DNA of 64,000 nucleotides from Lactobacillus panisapium (GCF_019469265.1 NZ_CP048268.1:589501-653500); one strand, 5' to 3'. Shown: positions 47,933 to 56,244, numbered from the stretch's first letter. Numbers and translations: made by a program. Notes: generated by a model from the letters alone, not told the origin.

Positions 47933-48643
47933 TTAGTTGTTATTGCTGCCTGTTCCGCCAAAGATTTCAAGTAAAAACATGAAAATATTGACAAAGTCGA
48001 GGTACAACTGCAGGGCACCAAGGACAGCTAAGCCAGTTTCTGCGACCTGATCACCATAATTGTTATAAATGATTTTCATTTTATTAGCGTCACTAGCGGT
48101 TAGACCGGTAAAAATAATAACACCGATGAATGAAAAGATATAAGTAATGGCTGGATTATGCAAAAACATGTTGACAATCCAAGCTACTAAAAAGCCAATG
48201 AGTGCAGCACTTAGATAAGAATTCCAGTTAGATAAATCTTTCTTGGTAATAGTGCCAAACACGGCCATTGCAATAAAAACCGCTGCTGATGAAATAAAGG
48301 CAGTGGTAATTTGCGTACCGGTGTAAAAACCAGCAATTAGTGCAAACTCGAAACCATAAATTACTGCTAAAACGCCTAGCATTACCAGACTGGCAACCGG
48401 GTTGCGGTCGGCCTTAAAGCTGATTCCCATTGACAGAGCAAAGGGAACCAGCAGGATTAACCACATAATTGATACTGGCATGTTCATGACAGCAGTTCGA
48501 AAAACGGTCATGGTTAAGTAAGCAGTCAAGGCGGAAATTAACACGGCCCCAGCCATAAAACCATACATTTTGGTTAAAAAGCCGTTCGTCTCGCTTATAG
48601 TGTGGATTTGGCGCCGATCTGAATTTGTTTCAAAATTATTCAT
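47933..48643 (-). CDS. Bax inhibitor-1 / YccA family membrane protein
   Basis: About 236 residues, seven membrane segments, BI-1 family; relatives act as pH-sensitive calcium leak channels (Bacillus YetJ). The C-terminal FVNIFMFLLEIFGG and the inner TASDANKMKIIYNN are characteristic. I use the ATG at 48643 preceded by AAAGGAC; an in-frame start 15 codons upstream lacks a ribosome site. Function in lactobacilli unknown. Confidence 0.9.
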   Translation of the reverse strand: MNNFETNSDRRQIHTISETNGFLTKMYGFMAGAVLISALTAYLTMTVFRTAVMNMPVSIMWLILLVPFALSMGISFKADRNPVASLVMLGVLAVIYGFEFALIAGFYTGTQITTAFISSAAVFIAMAVFGTITKKDLSNWNSYLSAALIGFLVAWIVNMFLHNPAITYIFSFIGVIIFTGLTASDANKMKIIYNNYGDQVAETGLAVLGALQLYLDFVNIFMFLLEIFGGTGSNNN

Positions 48644-48818
48644 AAAAACGTCCTTTCTAGTTGAAATGATTAGTAATAAAACTAACACATTTTTAGATGT
48701 GAGTGAAGAGCAATTAGTTAAATTAAATCAAAGTTAAGAATGACCTAGAATGTTACTTTTTCCGCTTTTTCTAGTAAAATAGAGAAGTTAACTAATTGTT
48801 TGTAAAAAAGGACAAAAA

Positions 48819-50171
48819 ATGGAAAAAAATCAAATTATTGAATTAGAAATTACTGACTTGTCATATGAGGCCATGGGTGTGGCGCACTACGAAGGGATGA
48901 CCGTTTTTGTCACCAACGCTTTGCCAGGTGAAACGGTCAGTGCCAAAATCTTAAAGGTCAAGAAGAACTTTGCCTTTGCAAAAATCGAACAAATCATCAA
49001 GGAAAGTCCCGACCGTGTGAACATTAAGCTTAATCAATGGGTGCAAACTGGTCTAGCTTCGCTTGCTCATATCAACTATGACAAGCAGCTTGAATTCAAA
49101 CGGAATCAAGTGGTCAATTTATTGCAAAAAGCGCACTTAGACAATGTGGAAGTCGGCCAAACGCTGCCGAGCCCTGAAGAAACAGGTTACCGTAATAAGG
49201 CGCAAGTACCTGTGCGTGAAGTTGGCGGTCAACTTGAAATTGGCTTTTTCCGGCGTCATTCACACGATCTGGTGCCGCTAACCAATTTCTTTACAACTGA
49301 TCCAGAAATTGATCGCGTCTTAGTTGCTGTTCGCGATGTTTTACGCCAATACCGCGTTCCGGCATATGATGAAATTCATAATGAAGGTGAAGTAAGGTAC
49401 CTCGATGTCCGTCGCAGTAAAGCAACTGGCGAGATTATGGTCATCTTGGTTTGTTTACATAAGGATTTTCCGCAACTGCCAAAAGTTGCGGAAGCGATTA
49501 AGACAATCGAAGGCGTAACAAGCCTTGTGTTAAATTACAATCCGAAGAAAACTAATGTAATTTTGGGCAAAGTCGACTACTTGATTTTTGGTAAGCCGCA
49601 AATTACTGATCAAATTGGCGATGTGAAGTTCAGAATTTCACCGGAAAGTTTCTTCCAAATTAATTCGCTGCAAACGCCGCGATTGTATGACTTGGCAATT
49701 AAAAAGGCAGAGCTTACGCCAGATGATGTTGTCGTTGATGCTTACTCCGGTATTGGGACAATTGGGTTGACGGTCGCCAAGCATGTTAAATCCGTTCGCG
49801 GGATCGAAAGTGTGCGTGATGCGGTCAAGGATGCCAATAATAATGCCGAAATCAATGATCTGCACAATGCCAAATATGTGACCGGTAAAGCCGAAGAGGT
49901 AATGCCAAAGTGGGCAGCTAAAGGGATGAAGACTGATGTCATTTTTGTTGATCCGCCAAGAAAGGGCTTGACGCCAGAATTTATCGATGCGGCTGTTAAA
50001 ACCGGCCCCAAGAAGATTGTTTATATTTCATGTAATCCAGCTACCATGGTGCGCGACTTACAAGAATTCCAAAAATTGGGTTATGATTTTAACCGCATTG
50101 ATCCAGTTGATATGTTTCCGCAAACGCCGCACGTTGAGGCGGTGACGGTGCTGGAACGGACTAAGAAATAG
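48819..50171 (+). CDS. rlmCD: 23S rRNA (uracil-5-)-methyltransferase, RlmCD/RumA family
   Basis: 450 residues. An N-terminal TRAM domain (ELEITDLSYEAMGVAHYEGM) precedes the methyltransferase: DAYSGIGTIGLTVAKHV for SAM, VDPPRKGL, and SCNPATMVRDL with the catalytic cysteine. It methylates uracils in 23S rRNA. The cysteines that bind the 4Fe-4S cluster in E. coli RlmD are missing here (the corresponding stretch reads QTGLASLAHI), so the enzyme is probably cluster-free. Its 3' end recurs in altered form 1.28 kb downstream. Confidence 0.94.
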   Translation: MEKNQIIELEITDLSYEAMGVAHYEGMTVFVTNALPGETVSAKILKVKKNFAFAKIEQIIKESPDRVNIKLNQWVQTGLASLAHINYDKQLEFKRNQVVNLLQKAHLDNVEVGQTLPSPEETGYRNKAQVPVREVGGQLEIGFFRRHSHDLVPLTNFFTTDPEIDRVLVAVRDVLRQYRVPAYDEIHNEGEVRYLDVRRSKATGEIMVILVCLHKDFPQLPKVAEAIKTIEGVTSLVLNYNPKKTNVILGKVDYLIFGKPQITDQIGDVKFRISPESFFQINSLQTPRLYDLAIKKAELTPDDVVVDAYSGIGTIGLTVAKHVKSVRGIESVRDAVKDANNNAEINDLHNAKYVTGKAEEVMPKWAAKGMKTDVIFVDPPRKGLTPEFIDAAVKTGPKKIVYISCNPATMVRDLQEFQKLGYDFNRIDPVDMFPQTPHVEAVTVLERTKK

Positions 50172-50256
50172 GCGATAAATCTTAATCATAATGTGTTGAT
50201 AGACAATTAAAAGTGTATCTTTTCCGACTTTGCTAATGGGAAAAGATACACTTTTT
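50131..50256 (+). repeat. Direct repeat copy A: rlmCD 3' end plus terminator
   Basis: This 126-base stretch, the last 41 bases of rlmCD plus its terminator, aligns without gaps to 51411-51536. Coding and terminator parts are closely similar and the 39 bases between them are diverged. Confidence 0.85.
50209..50256. terminator. Terminator after rlmCD
   Basis: AAAAGTGTATCTTTTCC pairs with GGGAAAAGATACACTTTTT around a 12-base loop; symmetrical, so it works on both strands. Confidence 0.9.
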
Positions 50257-50264
50257 GCTTTTGA

Positions 50265-50620
50265 CGGTTGAGTATGCAATTGGTCTAGTTTTTGAAAAAG
50301 GTCGCTCCGTATTGTCGCTCTGTATTGCTCAACCTTTATGATGTGAAAGAGACTCTCGCAGGCCCTATTGTCGGGGCAGGCCGCCCGCCGCGACATGCTT
50401 TGAAAAACGTGGTGCTGCTTTAGGGTCTGGCAATATGCTTTGGACTGGTGTGCGCAGCCCAAGTATCAATTGTTTGATGTGATCCAGCGCTAATTATTTG
50501 CGCCAGGGAGCAGCTGCTGCAAACTTCTTTGAGCAAATTAAGAGCTTGTAATTTTTGTTCAGCGGTAAATTTAACCATAGTAAAACCCTCCAGATGGATT
50601 TTGGTCCAATCTAGAGGGTT
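50265..50620 (-). pseudogene. IS3-family transposase remnant (internal deletion)
   Basis: On the minus strand a start at 50578 gives MVKFTAEQKLQALNLLKE, the beginning of an IS3-type orfA helix-turn-helix. Within ~110 bases the sequence jumps to the end of orfB: QSMSRRAACPDNRACESLFH matches the last part of the DDE catalytic domain (SMSRKG..LDN..xESFFGxLKxE). Everything between is deleted. An inverted AACCCTC/GAGGGTT pair at 50584-50620 may be the old element end. It was inserted just behind the rlmCD terminator. No intact transposase remains. Confidence 0.75.
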
Positions 50621-50685
50621 AACTTCCCAGCCTATGCTCTTCTTATATTTTATTTTTAAGGCCTATAGGGCGGATAAAAGTTAGC

Positions 50686-50964
50686 TTATCTTTTTCGTTT
50701 GTAGACGTCATTTCTTTTACCTGCCTTTACGACAACAACGGTAAAAACTTCGTCTTGAATATCAGCAATGATGCGATAACTACCAACCAGGTAACGCCAT
50801 AAAGTACCAAGTTCACCTTCTAGGGGCTTACCCCAAATGCGTGGATTATCTGACCCTTCGATGTGTTTGTCGAGCCAATTAATAATTCGCCGCTGAACAG
50901 GCTTATCAAGACTTTTCTTGAAATCTTTCAGCGCTTTTTGATTGAACGACCACGTGTATCGCAT
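50686..50964 (-). CDS. relE: RelE/ParE-superfamily toxin
   Basis: About 92 residues. The fold-defining parts of a RelE-type mRNA interferase are present: YTWSFNQKALKDFKKSLD at the start, then PLEGELGTLWRYLVGSYRII and FTVVVVKAGKRNDVY at the end with basic catalytic residues. It would cleave mRNA on the ribosome. It starts two bases after the antitoxin stop. ATG at 50964 is chosen; a TTG two codons earlier is possible. Transcribed with its antitoxin from the palindrome-bearing promoter. Confidence 0.9.
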   Translation of the reverse strand: MRYTWSFNQKALKDFKKSLDKPVQRRIINWLDKHIEGSDNPRIWGKPLEGELGTLWRYLVGSYRIIADIQDEVFTVVVVKAGKRNDVYKRKR

Positions 50965-50966
50965 AA

Positions 50967-51194
50967 TCAAAGACCTAATTGCTTCTTAACATCATCACGA
51001 GATACAGTTTGGCCGTGGGATTCGCGGATGTTTTTGACTGCATCTTGGTAGTCAAGACTATCCTCGAGCTTTTCTAGAACAGCATTACGCATAAATTCGG
51101 TAGAAGTTTGACCATCAAGATTTGCTTGTCTATGAATCAGGTTTAAAACGTCTTCATCAAAACGAATGGTAGTAGATTTAGTAGCATTTGCCAT
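50967..51194 (-). CDS. relB: RelB-type ribbon-helix-helix antitoxin
   Basis: 75 residues. The N-terminal ANATKSTTIRFDEDVLNLIH is a ribbon-helix-helix DNA-binding segment; the C-terminal half would wrap the toxin. GAGGAGG precedes the ATG. It probably represses its own operon via the palindrome about 40 bases upstream. A decayed paralogue of its N-terminus lies at 56245-56376. Confidence 0.88.
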   Translation of the reverse strand: MANATKSTTIRFDEDVLNLIHRQANLDGQTSTEFMRNAVLEKLEDSLDYQDAVKNIRESHGQTVSRDDVKKQLGL

Positions 51195-51235
51195 GTTTAG
51201 ACCTCCTCAGATATGTTAATGATATTATACCATAA

Positions 51236-51255
51236 TAGAATGCAGATGCGTTCTA
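51236..51255 (-). promoter_or_regulatory. Palindromic operator of the RelBE module
   Basis: TAGAATGCA and TGCGTTCTA form a nearly perfect inverted repeat (one mismatch) around GA. A minus-strand TATAAT-like element (GGTATAATATC) lies between it and the relB start. Confidence 0.7.
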
Positions 51256-51774
51256 CTATGCTTTTTAAAGCATCAATATTCCTCGACCGTCATAAATGAG
51301 GTACTTGCCATTTATCCCTAAAACGGGCCAATATTTGAAATTGTGAAATCAAGTTAACAAATACGATGCTTTTTATTGAGCAAAAGTAATTGTCCAACTT
51401 AGTTAGCGGCACGTGGAGGCGGAAACGGTGCTGGAACGGACTGAAAAATAGGTGATAAGTTGCGGTCTGGCTGCATTTAACAATGATTAAAAGTGTATCT
51501 TTTCCGATTTTGATGATGGGAAAGGGTACATTTTTGGCATTTTATAATTTGAAAGTTGTGCTTTGTGGAAAGCTGAATTTAATCATTAAGCATCTTTATA
51601 TATTCACTTGATATGAATAGACTATATGGACATCACAGATTTCTTAAGCTGTTTTCTCATATACAATTATACTAATTTATTTATTAAACTTAAAAAATAA
51701 GCTAAAGCATATTGACTTTTCTATCATGCTCATTAAAGCGACTAATCGAAACGTCTACAAAGACAAAGCCTAAT
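51256..51774. other. Gene-free stretch with the second rlmCD end
   Basis: No gene is supported here. 51256-51405 is AT-rich with a small ATGC/GCAT hairpin near its left end. 51411-51536 is the repeat described separately. 51541-51774 shows no recognisable signal besides AT-rich DNA; the leftward hydrolase gene ends at 51775. Confidence 0.6.
51411..51536 (+). repeat. Direct repeat copy B: diverged duplicate of the rlmCD 3' end and terminator
   Basis: Aligned without gaps to 50131-50256. The coding part still reads HVEAETVLERTEK-stop against HVEAVTVLERTKK-stop in rlmCD, and the terminator stem is recognisable (AAAAGTGTATCTTTTCC, then GGGAAAGGGTACATTTTT). The divergence shows it is an old copy or came from another allele. 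It frames the IS remnant and RelBE module against the true rlmCD end. Confidence 0.85.
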
Positions 51775-52731
51775 CTATTTGACATATTTGGCTAAGAACG
51801 AAGCAACACGTTTTTTATATTCTTTAGGATGAACTGAAAAGGATTTAGCATGTTTAGCTTTTGGAGCAACCCATATTTCCTTTGGTCCTCTGGTAGCCTG
51901 ATAATTAGAGTAGATCATTTTGGTTGGGACAAAATGATCTTCACTACCATGAATAAACAACATTGGTCTATAATTTTTATTTAATTGCTTAACACTAGAG
52001 GCATCGCCCATAAAATAACCGACTTTCAACTTATTGATGCCACTTAAAATTTCAACGAGAGGAAAACGGGGAAATGCTGGCATATTATAAAGCGCTCCAG
52101 CTTCATATTCTATTTCGTCTTTAACGCTAGTATAACCACAATCTTCAATAAACGCCTTAACTTGATGAGGTAGTTTAAGACCACTGGTCGTCATGGCAGT
52201 TGCACCACCCATGCTTATGCCATAAATTACAATTTGTTGCTGCTTCCCTTTTTTTCGCAGTAAATAGGAAACCCACTTTTTGGTATCGTCCTTATCTGGC
52301 CAACCATAACCAATATATTTTCCTTCGCTCTCTCCTTGAGCACGAGGTTCAGGTGTTAAAGTATTGTAGCCTAGCTCGTAAAATAAGGCATCAAATATAC
52401 CTGCATCTTCCTTGGTGTCCGTATAACCGGGCAAAACAATAACTGTTTTACTAGAATTTTTATATGGAATGTAGTTAGCGTCTAATTTATATTTGCCATC
52501 GGCAGAAAGCATATACCACTTTTCTTTTGGAGTTTTCTTGAACCAGACCTTTTCGTGGTAAAGTGGATCGGATTTCTTGATCACATTGCTAGAAGAACTT
52601 AAAAAGCTTTTTTCACCTGGTACACATGCTACTGTGAAAAAATAATAGCCAGCTCCAACAAATGATAAACACACTAGTAAGATAATCACAATTAAGGTAA
52701 ACCACAGTTTTTTATGTTTCAACTTTTTCAA
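51775..52731 (-). CDS. Membrane-anchored alpha/beta hydrolase
   Basis: 318 residues. A basic start and one membrane helix (residues ~9-33) anchor an extracellular hydrolase domain. Nucleophile elbow YGISMGGAT (Ser), acid in FIHGSEDHFVP (Asp) and catalytic His in APKAKHAKSF. The PGYTDTKEDAG and PEPRAQGESEG segments are typical of the YqkD-like branch. TTG start, eight bases after GGGAGG. Substrate unknown. It lies inside the accessory region between decayed genes. Confidence 0.85.
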   Translation of the reverse strand: MKKLKHKKLWFTLIVIILLVCLSFVGAGYYFFTVACVPGEKSFLSSSSNVIKKSDPLYHEKVWFKKTPKEKWYMLSADGKYKLDANYIPYKNSSKTVIVLPGYTDTKEDAGIFDALFYELGYNTLTPEPRAQGESEGKYIGYGWPDKDDTKKWVSYLLRKKGKQQQIVIYGISMGGATAMTTSGLKLPHQVKAFIEDCGYTSVKDEIEYEAGALYNMPAFPRFPLVEILSGINKLKVGYFMGDASSVKQLNKNYRPMLFIHGSEDHFVPTKMIYSNYQATRGPKEIWVAPKAKHAKSFSVHPKEYKKRVASFLAKYVK

Positions 52732-52748
52732 TTGATAATCCTCCCTTC

Positions 52749-53160
52749 CTATGAGGAGTAGTTAATTTGCGTAGCCCCAGCAATACTTGAAAAAATGGCC
52801 GAAGTCAGCGGGCCAGCAATTGCTAAAATGGCATTTAAAAGACCCATTGACGAGGCTAGAATCTTTCGATCGACTGCGTTAACGAGCCACTACATTAATT
52901 TAGGGCTGGCAATCCTGATGAAGAAACCAAGAATGGTAAATGAAATTAAACAAGCAATCATGTTTCGATTAAGCATGTAGATCATAACGATAGCAATGCT
53001 ACATAAATCAAATAGAGCAATTTGAAATAAAGTCGCGTTTTTTAATAAACTTGATCCTAATGCACTGCCCTTAGCTATCCCAATGGAAACAATCGCTCTT
53101 GCAAGGGCAATATTTAAGCTAAAATTACCAATAAGCATCGCTTTGTTGCCAGCAATATGA
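52749..53160 (-). pseudogene. Decayed MFS transporter 3' part (copy 1)
   Basis: The minus strand encodes membrane segments of a major-facilitator drug transporter (LIGNFSLNIALARAIVSIGI, MIYMLNRNMIACLISFTILG), then an in-frame TAG, then VNAVDRKILASSMGLLNAIL and FSSIAGATQINYSS. There is no N-terminal half. The region 52770-52870 is clearly similar at DNA level to 55870-55975, where a second damaged copy lies. Confidence 0.72.
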
Positions 53161-53166
53161 TTGAAA

Positions 53167-53636
53167 TTAACGGTTCAATCGCGGTAAGTATACGATTAAA
53201 TATCGCAATCCTACAACAACGGTTAAACAGATCGTTAGCTTTCTTGATTTGCTTAACTCGGTAATATCATTTTCGTAAAAACCGGTTAATAAAACATCTA
53301 GATTACTTGCTTTTAGATAGGTTATCAAAAGGGCTAATTTATCCTTATTCCAATCATCGCTGATTTTGTTAAGTAAATTGTTAGGCGCTTTCTTAATCCG
53401 TATTAAAGGCAAACACACTCGGGCTCCTAGATTCCTCTATCTTGAAGAATTTTTAATCGTTGCTGGCCACCAACTACGCGTCCAGCTTGTTAGTTATAAA
53501 TAATGGGGTCAACTTGGCCGAATTCTTCTATCGAGCGTTTTAACTTTTTGTAATAGTAATCGTCCGGCTTTATGTATTTGTATGGGTTATAATCTGTAGG
53601 GGTGAGATACGCAATTTTCTTTTTTACACATTTCAT
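53167..53636 (-). pseudogene. ParB-like nuclease-domain remnant (phage/ICE type)
   Basis: The minus-strand frame from an ATG at 53636 reads like the ParB/Srx N-terminal domain of phage-borne DNA methylases: DYNPYKYIKPDDYYYKKLKR, EEFGQVDPIIYN, then a stop, AGRVVGGQQRLKILQD, another stop, and farther on NNLLNKISDDWNKDKLALLI and DVLLTGFYENDI. At least two stops interrupt it and the methylase half is missing. It is a trace of a prophage or conjugative element. Confidence 0.7.
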
Positions 53637-53669
53637 TGGAAATTTTCTTTCCGAATTAGGTTTAATTTA

Positions 53670-53707
53670 TTGAAAAAGTGACAAAATCAAGTACAATATT
53701 AAGTACA
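53670..53707 (+). promoter_or_regulatory. Promoter and repeat of the YefM/YafQ-type module
   Basis: TTGAAA (53670-53675), 16-base spacer, TACAAT (53692-53697). AAGTACA occurs twice (53689-53695 and 53701-53707), 12 bases apart, overlapping the -10; likely the antitoxin's own operator. Confidence 0.6.
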
Positions 53708-53721
53708 AGGGGGTGCTTTCC

Positions 53722-54000
53722 ATGACTTTAGTATTAACACAAAGTGATTTTAGAGCTCACATAAAAAAATATTTAGATCAGATAAATGATGATGATGAGG
53801 TGGTCTATGTTGCTCGATCAAATAGCCGTTCAGTAGCTGTACTTTCCCAAGAAAAACTATATTGGATGGAAAAAACTTTGCAAGCCAAGGAAGATTCTCT
53901 TGACTATGCAATTGCTCGAGATCAGCTAATTCAACGGAATGTTTTGCCAGATGACCCAATTGTTGAATCGAACAATGACTATTGGGGTCAGTTTAAATAA
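53722..54000 (+). CDS. Phd/YefM-type antitoxin
   Basis: About 92 residues. N-terminal TQSDFRAHIKKYLDQINDDD and VVYVARSNSRSVAVLSQEKL fit the Phd/YefM DNA-binding domain; the C-terminal acidic tail would bind the toxin. AAGGGGG precedes the ATG at 53722. One base of its stop is shared with the toxin start (TAATG). Confidence 0.85.
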   Translation: MTLVLTQSDFRAHIKKYLDQINDDDEVVYVARSNSRSVAVLSQEKLYWMEKTLQAKEDSLDYAIARDQLIQRNVLPDDPIVESNNDYWGQFK

Positions 54001-54347
54001 TGGCAAGACTACAATTTAGACCACGTGCTACCTTCAATGCCGATTTGAAACGATTAGGACGGCTCGATCCAACTATCATTGATGATGTTCGTTCAGCAAT
54101 TGACGAATTATTAGAGAATGGGACCCTATCTGATGAATATGGCGACCATTCACTAAAGCGAAGATTATCCGGATATAGAGAGTTCCATGTTCGTGACACT
54201 CCTCACGGAAAACAACCAAATGATATCAACGACGTATTGGTAATCTGGTATGTTGAGCGTAATGAGTTAGTTGCAGTAGGGGTCCGAGTTGGATCACATA
54301 GTCGGTTGTTTCCTAATCAAAATGGTTCAAAAAAGTATCATAAATAA
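54000..54347 (+). CDS. YafQ/RelE-superfamily mRNA interferase toxin
   Basis: 115 residues. The middle has DHSLKRRLSGYREFHVRD, the YafQ-type pattern (DHxL...GxRExHV), then VLVIWYVERNELVAVGVRVG and SHSRLF. These are the residues that shape the RNA-cleaving site in this family. It is coupled to the antitoxin upstream. The IS3 remnant begins ten bases after its stop. Confidence 0.87.
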   Translation: MARLQFRPRATFNADLKRLGRLDPTIIDDVRSAIDELLENGTLSDEYGDHSLKRRLSGYREFHVRDTPHGKQPNDINDVLVIWYVERNELVAVGVRVGSHSRLFPNQNGSKKYHK

Positions 54348-54356
54348 AAAATGATG

Positions 54357-54955
54357 TGAACCCCAAAATTAGGACAGTTTAATAAATTTTAACTAAGGAC
54401 TAATTTCCGATATTCAAGCGGACTTAGTCCTTTTAGTTTTACTTTGATTCCTTGCTTGTTGTAGTAACTGATATATTTATGAATTGCTTCTTCCAGCTCT
54501 TTTAGTTTCTTAAATTAGCCTTCAAAGCCATAGAATATTTCCTGTTTGAGTATGCCAAAGAACCCTTCCATCAATCCATCATCTAAGGAGTTGCCCTTAC
54601 GCGACATGGACTGATCAATCCCATGGTCTTTTAGCCATGCCTGGAATTGGGGATACTGGTACTGCCAGCCTTGATCCGTATGAAAAATTAGGCCATTAAT
54701 GCTGAATGCTTGCGTCAAGCCTGTTTTTTGAACTCAAGTGAATATTCAGTATACGGCTGGTCTAAAATAGCTAGGTCGTGATGTTTAATGAGGGCAAGCA
54801 AATATATAATGTTAGCAGGATTAATGCTATAACGTCAACCCAATCCTTTAGGCCCAAGTTGGTAATTCCGCCCAAAATTGAAGATTTCAATTTTATCTTG
54901 CTTAGATAATTTAGCCATAATAAAAACCTCGAAGTTGTCTTAAGTTCGGGGTTCA
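54357..54955 (-). mobile_element. Deleted IS3-family element with both terminal inverted repeats
   Basis: Left end TGAACCCCAAAATTAGGACA and right end (minus strand) TGAACCCCGAACTTAAGACA form matching inverted repeats, 16 of 20 identical. Inside, the minus strand starts orfA with MAKLSKQDKIEIFNFGRNYQ and soon breaks. The orfB end is present as [20 protein letters not shown] and [20 protein letters not shown], then a stop inside YGFEG-stop-FKKLKELEEAIH. The core of the DDE domain is deleted. No clear target-site duplication flanks it. Confidence 0.87.
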
Positions 54956-55016
54956 TATCAGAGACTATGCATTTTTGTTTGGCTGCTTATACTTCTCGTA
55001 AAAATCAAGCGCAAAT

Positions 55017-55045
55017 TAAAAACACCAAATTTATAAAATGTGGTG
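55017..55045 (-). terminator. Minus-strand terminator of the Doc module
   Basis: On the minus strand CACCACATT pairs with AATTTGGTG and is followed by TTTTTAATTT, directly after the doc stop. Confidence 0.7.
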
Positions 55046-55447
55046 CTAATTATTAGTTTTAATACTGTGCAATTTAAGGACCTTAGATATTTTCATCATT
55101 TCATCTTCAGAATCATTAGCAAGCGTAACTTGTATTATTAGTGCTTCGCCTTCGTCAGCTGTTAAATGTGTTTCATAACCGTTCTTTTTGAGAAATAATA
55201 GTGTTGCCAAAAAAGCCGTTCGTTTATTGCCGTCAATAAAAATATGTTTTTTAGTAATTTTTTGCATAATATAAGCTGCCTTTAACCAAATAGTTGGGTA
55301 AAGTGTATGCCCAAAAACAACCATTTGCGGTTGTTCAATGACTAAAGAAAGGCCTTCAGGGTATTGGATGCCTTGGTAACTTTGACCAACTCCTTCAAGA
55401 ACATATTTATTAATAGCAATAATTTCCGCTGTGGTTAAGTAAATCAT
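55046..55447 (-). CDS. doc: Doc/Fic-family toxin (death-on-curing)
   Basis: 133 residues. The Fic core motif is HIFIDGNKRTA (HxFxDGNKRT form), which in Doc proteins phosphorylates elongation factor Tu and halts translation. Other family parts: TTAEIIAINKYVL at the start and LYPTIWLKAAYIMQ before the core. Overlaps the AbrB-type antitoxin gene by four bases. Confidence 0.92.
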   Translation of the reverse strand: MIYLTTAEIIAINKYVLEGVGQSYQGIQYPEGLSLVIEQPQMVVFGHTLYPTIWLKAAYIMQKITKKHIFIDGNKRTAFLATLLFLKKNGYETHLTADEGEALIIQVTLANDSEDEMMKISKVLKLHSIKTNN

Positions 55448-55689
55448 TCTTCTTTCAGGCGCTCCATTAATTCTTTATTTTCATTAAATAATTGTTTAAT
55501 CATATTCTGAGTGTCGGAGCTTACTGTTTGTTTCTTACGGAAGGTAATTGTCTGTCCGTCTGGTGAAATTGTTTTTTCAAATTCATCACCAGGCTTAGCC
55601 TGAAGAATTTCTTGATCACTTTTTGTTAACCTGAGACCAAATGAATTGCCTGCTTTAAAGAATTTAGACTTTCCTGTTAGTTTTAACAT
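55444..55689 (-). CDS. AbrB/MazE-type antitoxin paired with Doc
   Basis: About 81 residues. The N-terminal swapped-hairpin domain is recognisable (GKSKFFKAGNSFGLRLTKSD, then AKPGDEFEKTI), with a helical C-terminus that should fill the Doc site. I choose the second of two adjacent ATGs because GAGGTGAT is then properly spaced. Confidence 0.82.
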   Translation of the reverse strand: MLKLTGKSKFFKAGNSFGLRLTKSDQEILQAKPGDEFEKTISPDGQTITFRKKQTVSSDTQNMIKQLFNENKELMERLKEE

Positions 55690-55765
55690 CATATCACCTC
55701 GTAACTACATATTAGCATATGGTGATTACGGCAGCTACTAATGATTCTTAATTTAAAAAAATTGA

Positions 55766-55987
55766 TTAGTCGGCTGCTGCAATTATCTGCTTTATCTTAC
55801 AAATTTTTAGCATAAGAGCCAAGGTAACGGCGAAGGCCATTAAAATTACATATAAGGAATAATTAACCTGCGTGGCGCCAACAATACTTAAAAAATAGTC
55901 GAAGTCGGGCGGGCCGTCAATTACTAAAATGGTATGTAAAAGATCCAATGATGAGACTAAAACATTTCGGACGACTGCTAAAATCAA
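55766..55987 (-). pseudogene. Decayed MFS transporter 3' end (copy 2)
   Basis: The minus-strand frame LAVVRNVLVSSLDLLHTILV...FLSIVGATQVNYSLYVILMA matches the last helices of the MFS remnant at 52749-53160 (VNAVDRKILASSMGLLNAIL...FSSIAGATQINYSS) in both protein and DNA. Only the C-terminal part is left, but it keeps the final helix that copy 1 lost. Confidence 0.7.
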
Positions 55988-56010
55988 GTTTCAGCTACTA
56001 TTGTCGGTAA

Positions 56011-56157
56011 CAAGCAGCAAAAAGCAATTATGTAAAGGACAAAGATCAAGACCAAAATTATCTGGTCAAAGTGAAAGCGGGTGTGCAGAATTTCTACTTG
56101 CTTGGATGCCCGAATATGGCAAAGAAGTTAGGAAAAGAGCTGGAAAAGTATCAATGA
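56011..56157 (+). pseudogene. Unidentified coding remnant
   Basis: The plus-strand frame after a stop at 56008 reads 48 codons with a protein-like composition (NYLVKVKAGVQNFYLLGCPN then MAKKLGKELEKYQ) but has no start codon. A terminator follows at 56195-56231. I do not recognise the family; it looks like the 3' end of a lost gene. Confidence 0.4.
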
Positions 56158-56194
56158 CTTACAGTCGGTTCTGCCGAGTTTAAGCAAATAACAG

Positions 56195-56231
56195 AAAGTT
56201 GAACATCCAACGAAGGAAGTTCAACTTTTTT
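56195..56231 (+). terminator. Orphan terminator
   Basis: AAAGTTGAAC pairs with GTTCAACTTT, then a T-run. It presumably ended the lost gene whose remnant precedes it. Confidence 0.75.
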
Positions 56232-56244
56232 ATTTTATAAGGAG

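Noticed and set aside
50058..50462. A 134-codon minus-strand frame across the rlmCD end
   Set aside because: Only its middle resembles a transposase end; the rest is antisense to rlmCD. It is covered by the IS3 remnant entry.
52795..52980. A 61-codon plus-strand frame inside the first MFS remnant
   Set aside because: It is antisense to a recognisable transporter sequence.
54354..54958. Target-site duplication around the IS3 remnant
   Set aside because: The bases flanking the two inverted repeats (ATG on the left, TAT on the right) do not match.
55929..56183. An 84-codon plus-strand frame starting inside the MFS remnant
   Set aside because: It runs antisense through the MFS fragment and has no family-like pattern; another frame in the same stretch looks more protein-like.
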